From positions 1-7,199 of the forward strand of contig CAIXZV010000186.1 in assembly GCA_903924005.1 (NCBI GenBank): DNA of 7,199 nt, read 5' to 3'. The position numbers were made by a program, and so were the translations under genes. Below are positions 4,969 to 7,199 of the stretch, in pieces. The notes under the pieces were generated by a model that saw only the letters and a program-made list of their open reading frames with translations, was not told the DNA's origin and made no database searches. Position 1 is the first letter of the stretch. The number at the start of each line of letters is the position of its first letter. This DNA comes from an uncultured Chloroflexota bacterium. GTDB lineage: Bacteria; Chloroflexota; Limnocylindria; Limnocylindrales; CSP1-4.

Positions 4969-6683
4969 CCCGCCTGTCCGCGCAGGAGTACCGCGAGCGC
5001 TACGGCGCCACCACCGGTGACCGCATCCGGCTTGGCGACACGGACCTCTGGGTTCGCGTTGGGGAGGATCGCACGGCGCCCGGCGATGAGCCCATCTGGG
5101 GCTACGCCAAGAACCTGCGGATGCGCATGACGCAGGACGACACCGCCACCGGCCCGTCAGAACTGGATGTGTTGATCGCCGGCGTCATCGTCATCGACCC
5201 TGTCCTGGGCGTCATCAAGGCCGACATCGGCATCAAGGACGGCCGCATCGCCGGCATCGGCCGCGCCGGTTCGCCGCTGATCAGCGACGGCATCGATCTG
5301 GTTGTGGGTCCCCACACCAAGCCGTACATGGGCTACGGGCTGATTGCCACGCCGGGCGCCATCGACAGCCACGTCCACACCATCACGCCCGAGATCCTCG
5401 CGCCGGCCCTTGCGGGCGGTGTCACCACGATCATCACGGCAGGCTTTGAGGAGCCGCCGTTCGCCATGGAGCGTGTGCTCGCGGGTGTCGAGGACTGGCC
5501 GCTCAACATCGGTCTCCAGGCGGGCGCCCGTGCGCTGGACGAGCAGCATATGGACGCGCTGCTGGCTGCGGGCGCCGTGGGCTTCAAGATCCACGAGGAC
5601 AACGGCGCCTATCCGGATCTGATTGACCACGTGCTCCGGTATGCCGATGCGCACGAGTGCTCCGTCAGCCTGCACACGGACGGGCTGCACGAGAGCGCCG
5701 AACTTGAGGACACCGTGGCGGCGATTGGCGGGCGCACGGTCCACGCGTACCACGTGGAGGGTGTCGGCGGCGGGCATGTGCCGGACCTGCTGGGTCTGGT
5801 GCGCGAGCCGTCCATCCTGTGCTCGTCCACCACGCCAACACTGCCGTTTGGCGTCTCCACCGCGGTGGAGCACGTGCCGATGATCATGCTCAACCACGGG
5901 CTCTCCTACGCAGTGCCAGACGATGTCGCCCTGGTGCGCGAGCGGGTGATCCCTGTGCGGATGGCAGCCGAGGGGCCGCTCCACGAGCTTGGCGCCATCG
6001 GGATTATCAACTCGGACTCGCAGGGGATGGGCCGCATCGGCGAGACCACGCGGCGGGCGATGCAGCTCGCCCATGTGATGAAGCACTGGCGGCGGTCTGA
6101 GGCGTCTGAGGGGATCCCGGGTCTGCCGGACGATGAAGGCTTGGCCGACCCTGACGACCGGGACGACACCTCCCGCGTGCTGCGCTATCTGGCGAAGGTG
6201 ACGATTGAGCCTGCGATCACGCACGGCATCTCGGACCACGTCGGCTCGCTGCAGGTGGGTCGCATGGCGGACATCGTGCTGTGGAAGCCCGGGTTCTTTG
6301 GGGTGAAGCCCGAGTGGACCTTCAAGGGCGGCTTCCCCGCCTGGGGCTCGTTTGGCGAGGGCAACGCGTCGCTTGAGCGCTCCGAGCCAACGCGTTACCG
6401 CGCGGACTGGGGCGGCCGACCGCAGGCAGCGCCGAAGGGCTCCGTGATCTTCGTGACGGGCGTGGCGGATCGGCCGTCGTTGGCCCGGCGGCTGGGCACG
6501 CGTCGTGCGCTGGTGCCGGTGCGCGGGCTGCGCGGCATCACGCGCTCCGCGTTTGTGCGCAACCAGGCCACCGCACCCGTGGAGATCGACGTGCGGACCG
6601 GCGCCGTGGCGCTGGGCGGGAGACCGCTGGCCGTGGCGCCGGTGTCAGAAGTTCCGCTGAGCAGGCGCTACCTGCTCCGATAG
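4965..6683 (+). CDS. ureC: Urease alpha subunit-like dinuclear metallohydrolase, divergent pocket
   Basis: At 572 residues this is full length for UreC, the catalytic subunit that hydrolyses urea to ammonia and carbamate at a two-nickel centre. By alignment from memory with Klebsiella UreC, the metal ligands are all present: His136 and His138 (IDSHVH), the carbamylated Lys208 and His210 nearby (GFKIHED), His237 (SLHTD), His263 (HAYHVEG) and Asp351 (NSDSQ). The general-acid histidine (His311) and the flap Arg327 are also kept. Several pocket features differ. The loop usually reading GTGPAAGT...TPG after GVTT is replaced by TAGFEEPPFA, about 11 residues shorter. The flap Cys is Asn310. The Ala of SDSQAMGR is Gly354. 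HEDWGA is HEDNGA. An acidic insertion of about 14 residues sits at roughly 378-402. GGAAGG-type purines (4951-4956) precede the ATG, which overlaps the ureAB stop. Maturation genes are not in view. It may be a urease or a urease-fold enzyme acting on another substrate. Confidence 0.88.
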   Translation: MTRLSAQEYRERYGATTGDRIRLGDTDLWVRVGEDRTAPGDEPIWGYAKNLRMRMTQDDTATGPSELDVLIAGVIVIDPVLGVIKADIGIKDGRIAGIGRAGSPLISDGIDLVVGPHTKPYMGYGLIATPGAIDSHVHTITPEILAPALAGGVTTIITAGFEEPPFAMERVLAGVEDWPLNIGLQAGARALDEQHMDALLAAGAVGFKIHEDNGAYPDLIDHVLRYADAHECSVSLHTDGLHESAELEDTVAAIGGRTVHAYHVEGVGGGHVPDLLGLVREPSILCSSTTPTLPFGVSTAVEHVPMIMLNHGLSYAVPDDVALVRERVIPVRMAAEGPLHELGAIGIINSDSQGMGRIGETTRRAMQLAHVMKHWRRSEASEGIPGLPDDEGLADPDDRDDTSRVLRYLAKVTIEPAITHGISDHVGSLQVGRMADIVLWKPGFFGVKPEWTFKGGFPAWGSFGEGNASLERSEPTRYRADWGGRPQAAPKGSVIFVTGVADRPSLARRLGTRRALVPVRGLRGITRSAFVRNQATAPVEIDVRTGAVALGGRPLAVAPVSEVPLSRRYLLR

Positions 6684-6702
6684 CCAACTGTCGGGGTGCG
6701 AG

Positions 6703-7191
6703 ATGAACTTCGGTTCGAAGCTTCCGCCGGACCTGAACCCGATTGCGTCGGAGGACTTCCGACGCGCGCGCAAGGGCGACTACGACCGCAAGCTGCGCAA
6801 GCGGGAGCTGGAGCGGATGGCCGATGGCGGAGCCCGGAAGCGTTCCGCTGGTGTCCCTAACGCTCTGGCGTGGGGGATTGGCTCAGCCGTTGCGGGGTTC
6901 TTGGGCGTCGCCATTGGGGACGTGCTGGCGCTGGGCGCCCCGGTCATGCTCGCGAGCGTGCTCGGGGCCGGCGTTCTTGTTGGCACAGTGCATGGCGCTC
7001 GCGCTCGCGGCCTTGGGTTCTGGCCACCGGTGGGGCTGGCCATCGGCGTTGCCAGCGTTGGGCCTGTCTACCTGCTGATCGGTCGGGTCGCGTTTCTCGG
7101 TGATGCGTGGTTCGTCAGCGTAGGGTTGCTCGCTGTGGTCGCCCTGATCGGCTACGGACTGGGGCGCTGGCGGACTCGAACGCGCGCCTGA
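6703..7191 (+). CDS. Hypothetical four-helix membrane protein following the urease genes
   Basis: I do not recognise this 162-residue protein. Residues 1-50 are hydrophilic and highly charged, with a run of Arg/Lys/Glu at about 19-38 that may form a cytoplasmic helix. Four likely membrane helices follow at roughly 53-73, 75-97, 105-127 and 134-154, rich in Gly, Ala and Val. A basic end (RWRTRTRA) suggests the C-terminus is also cytoplasmic. It does not show the motifs of the known urea channels UreI or UT/Yut, nor those of the nickel transporters NikM or HupE, as far as I can tell. The ATG at 6703 has GGGG seven bases upstream and lies 19 bases after the alpha-subunit stop, so it is probably co-transcribed. 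A role tied to the urease-like complex is only inferred from position. Confidence 0.65.
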   Translation: MNFGSKLPPDLNPIASEDFRRARKGDYDRKLRKRELERMADGGARKRSAGVPNALAWGIGSAVAGFLGVAIGDVLALGAPVMLASVLGAGVLVGTVHGARARGLGFWPPVGLAIGVASVGPVYLLIGRVAFLGDAWFVSVGLLAVVALIGYGLGRWRTRTRA

Positions 7192-7199
7192 GAGCCGCC

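Noticed and set aside
5157..6239. Long minus-strand open frame of 360 codons inside the urease alpha gene
   Set aside because: It lies fully antisense to a gene with clear family motifs, and its translation is Arg/His/Asp-rich with no domain. Long antisense frames are expected at this GC content.
4965..6683. The urease alpha gene as a decaying pseudogene
   Set aside because: The frame is complete, full length and keeps every metal ligand; the changes are confined to specific pocket and surface positions, not spread as random damage.

Overview
The window is GC-rich chromosomal DNA from a bacterium. The encoded families, a fused urease gamma-beta subunit, a proline/threonine-rich protein tail and a high-GC genome, would suit Chloroflexota or an actinobacterial-type lineage. 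This is inference; nothing in the window fixes the taxon. I see no insertion sequence, CRISPR array, phage gene or rRNA.

Left part (1-1405, plus strand): the last 19 codons and stop of an upstream gene with a PT-repeat tail, then a LysE/RhtB-type exporter whose GTG overlaps that stop (GTGA), then a HAD-family phosphatase. These look like one operon running rightwards. It meets a convergent gene at about 1406-1445, where I see only a weak hairpin.

Middle (1446-4209, minus strand): a 767-residue soluble hybrid histidine kinase with three PAS domains, a kinase core and a C-terminal receiver domain. Upstream of it on the same strand lies a tmRNA (ssrA, 3839-4209). This RNA fills what would otherwise be a 600-base gene-free gap. 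It encodes its own CCA end, has the G3-U70 identity pair and encodes the 16-residue tag AKEVTANKQPALALAA. A GC-rich hairpin lies just past its 3' end, before the kinase.

Right part (4354-7191, plus strand, divergent from ssrA): a urease gamma-beta fusion, a urease alpha-like subunit starting at an ATGA overlap, and a four-helix membrane protein of unknown function 19 bases later.

The most interesting item is the alpha-like subunit. It keeps every nickel ligand, the lysine that is carbamylated, and the general-acid histidine. It differs from classical urease at the positions that shape the urea pocket: the GTGP-type loop is about 11 residues shorter, the flap cysteine is Asn, and the substrate-contacting Ala after the Asp ligand is Gly. 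None of the nickel-insertion genes (ureD, ureE, ureF, ureG) appears in the window. The complex may be a urease-fold dinuclear hydrolase with a changed substrate.
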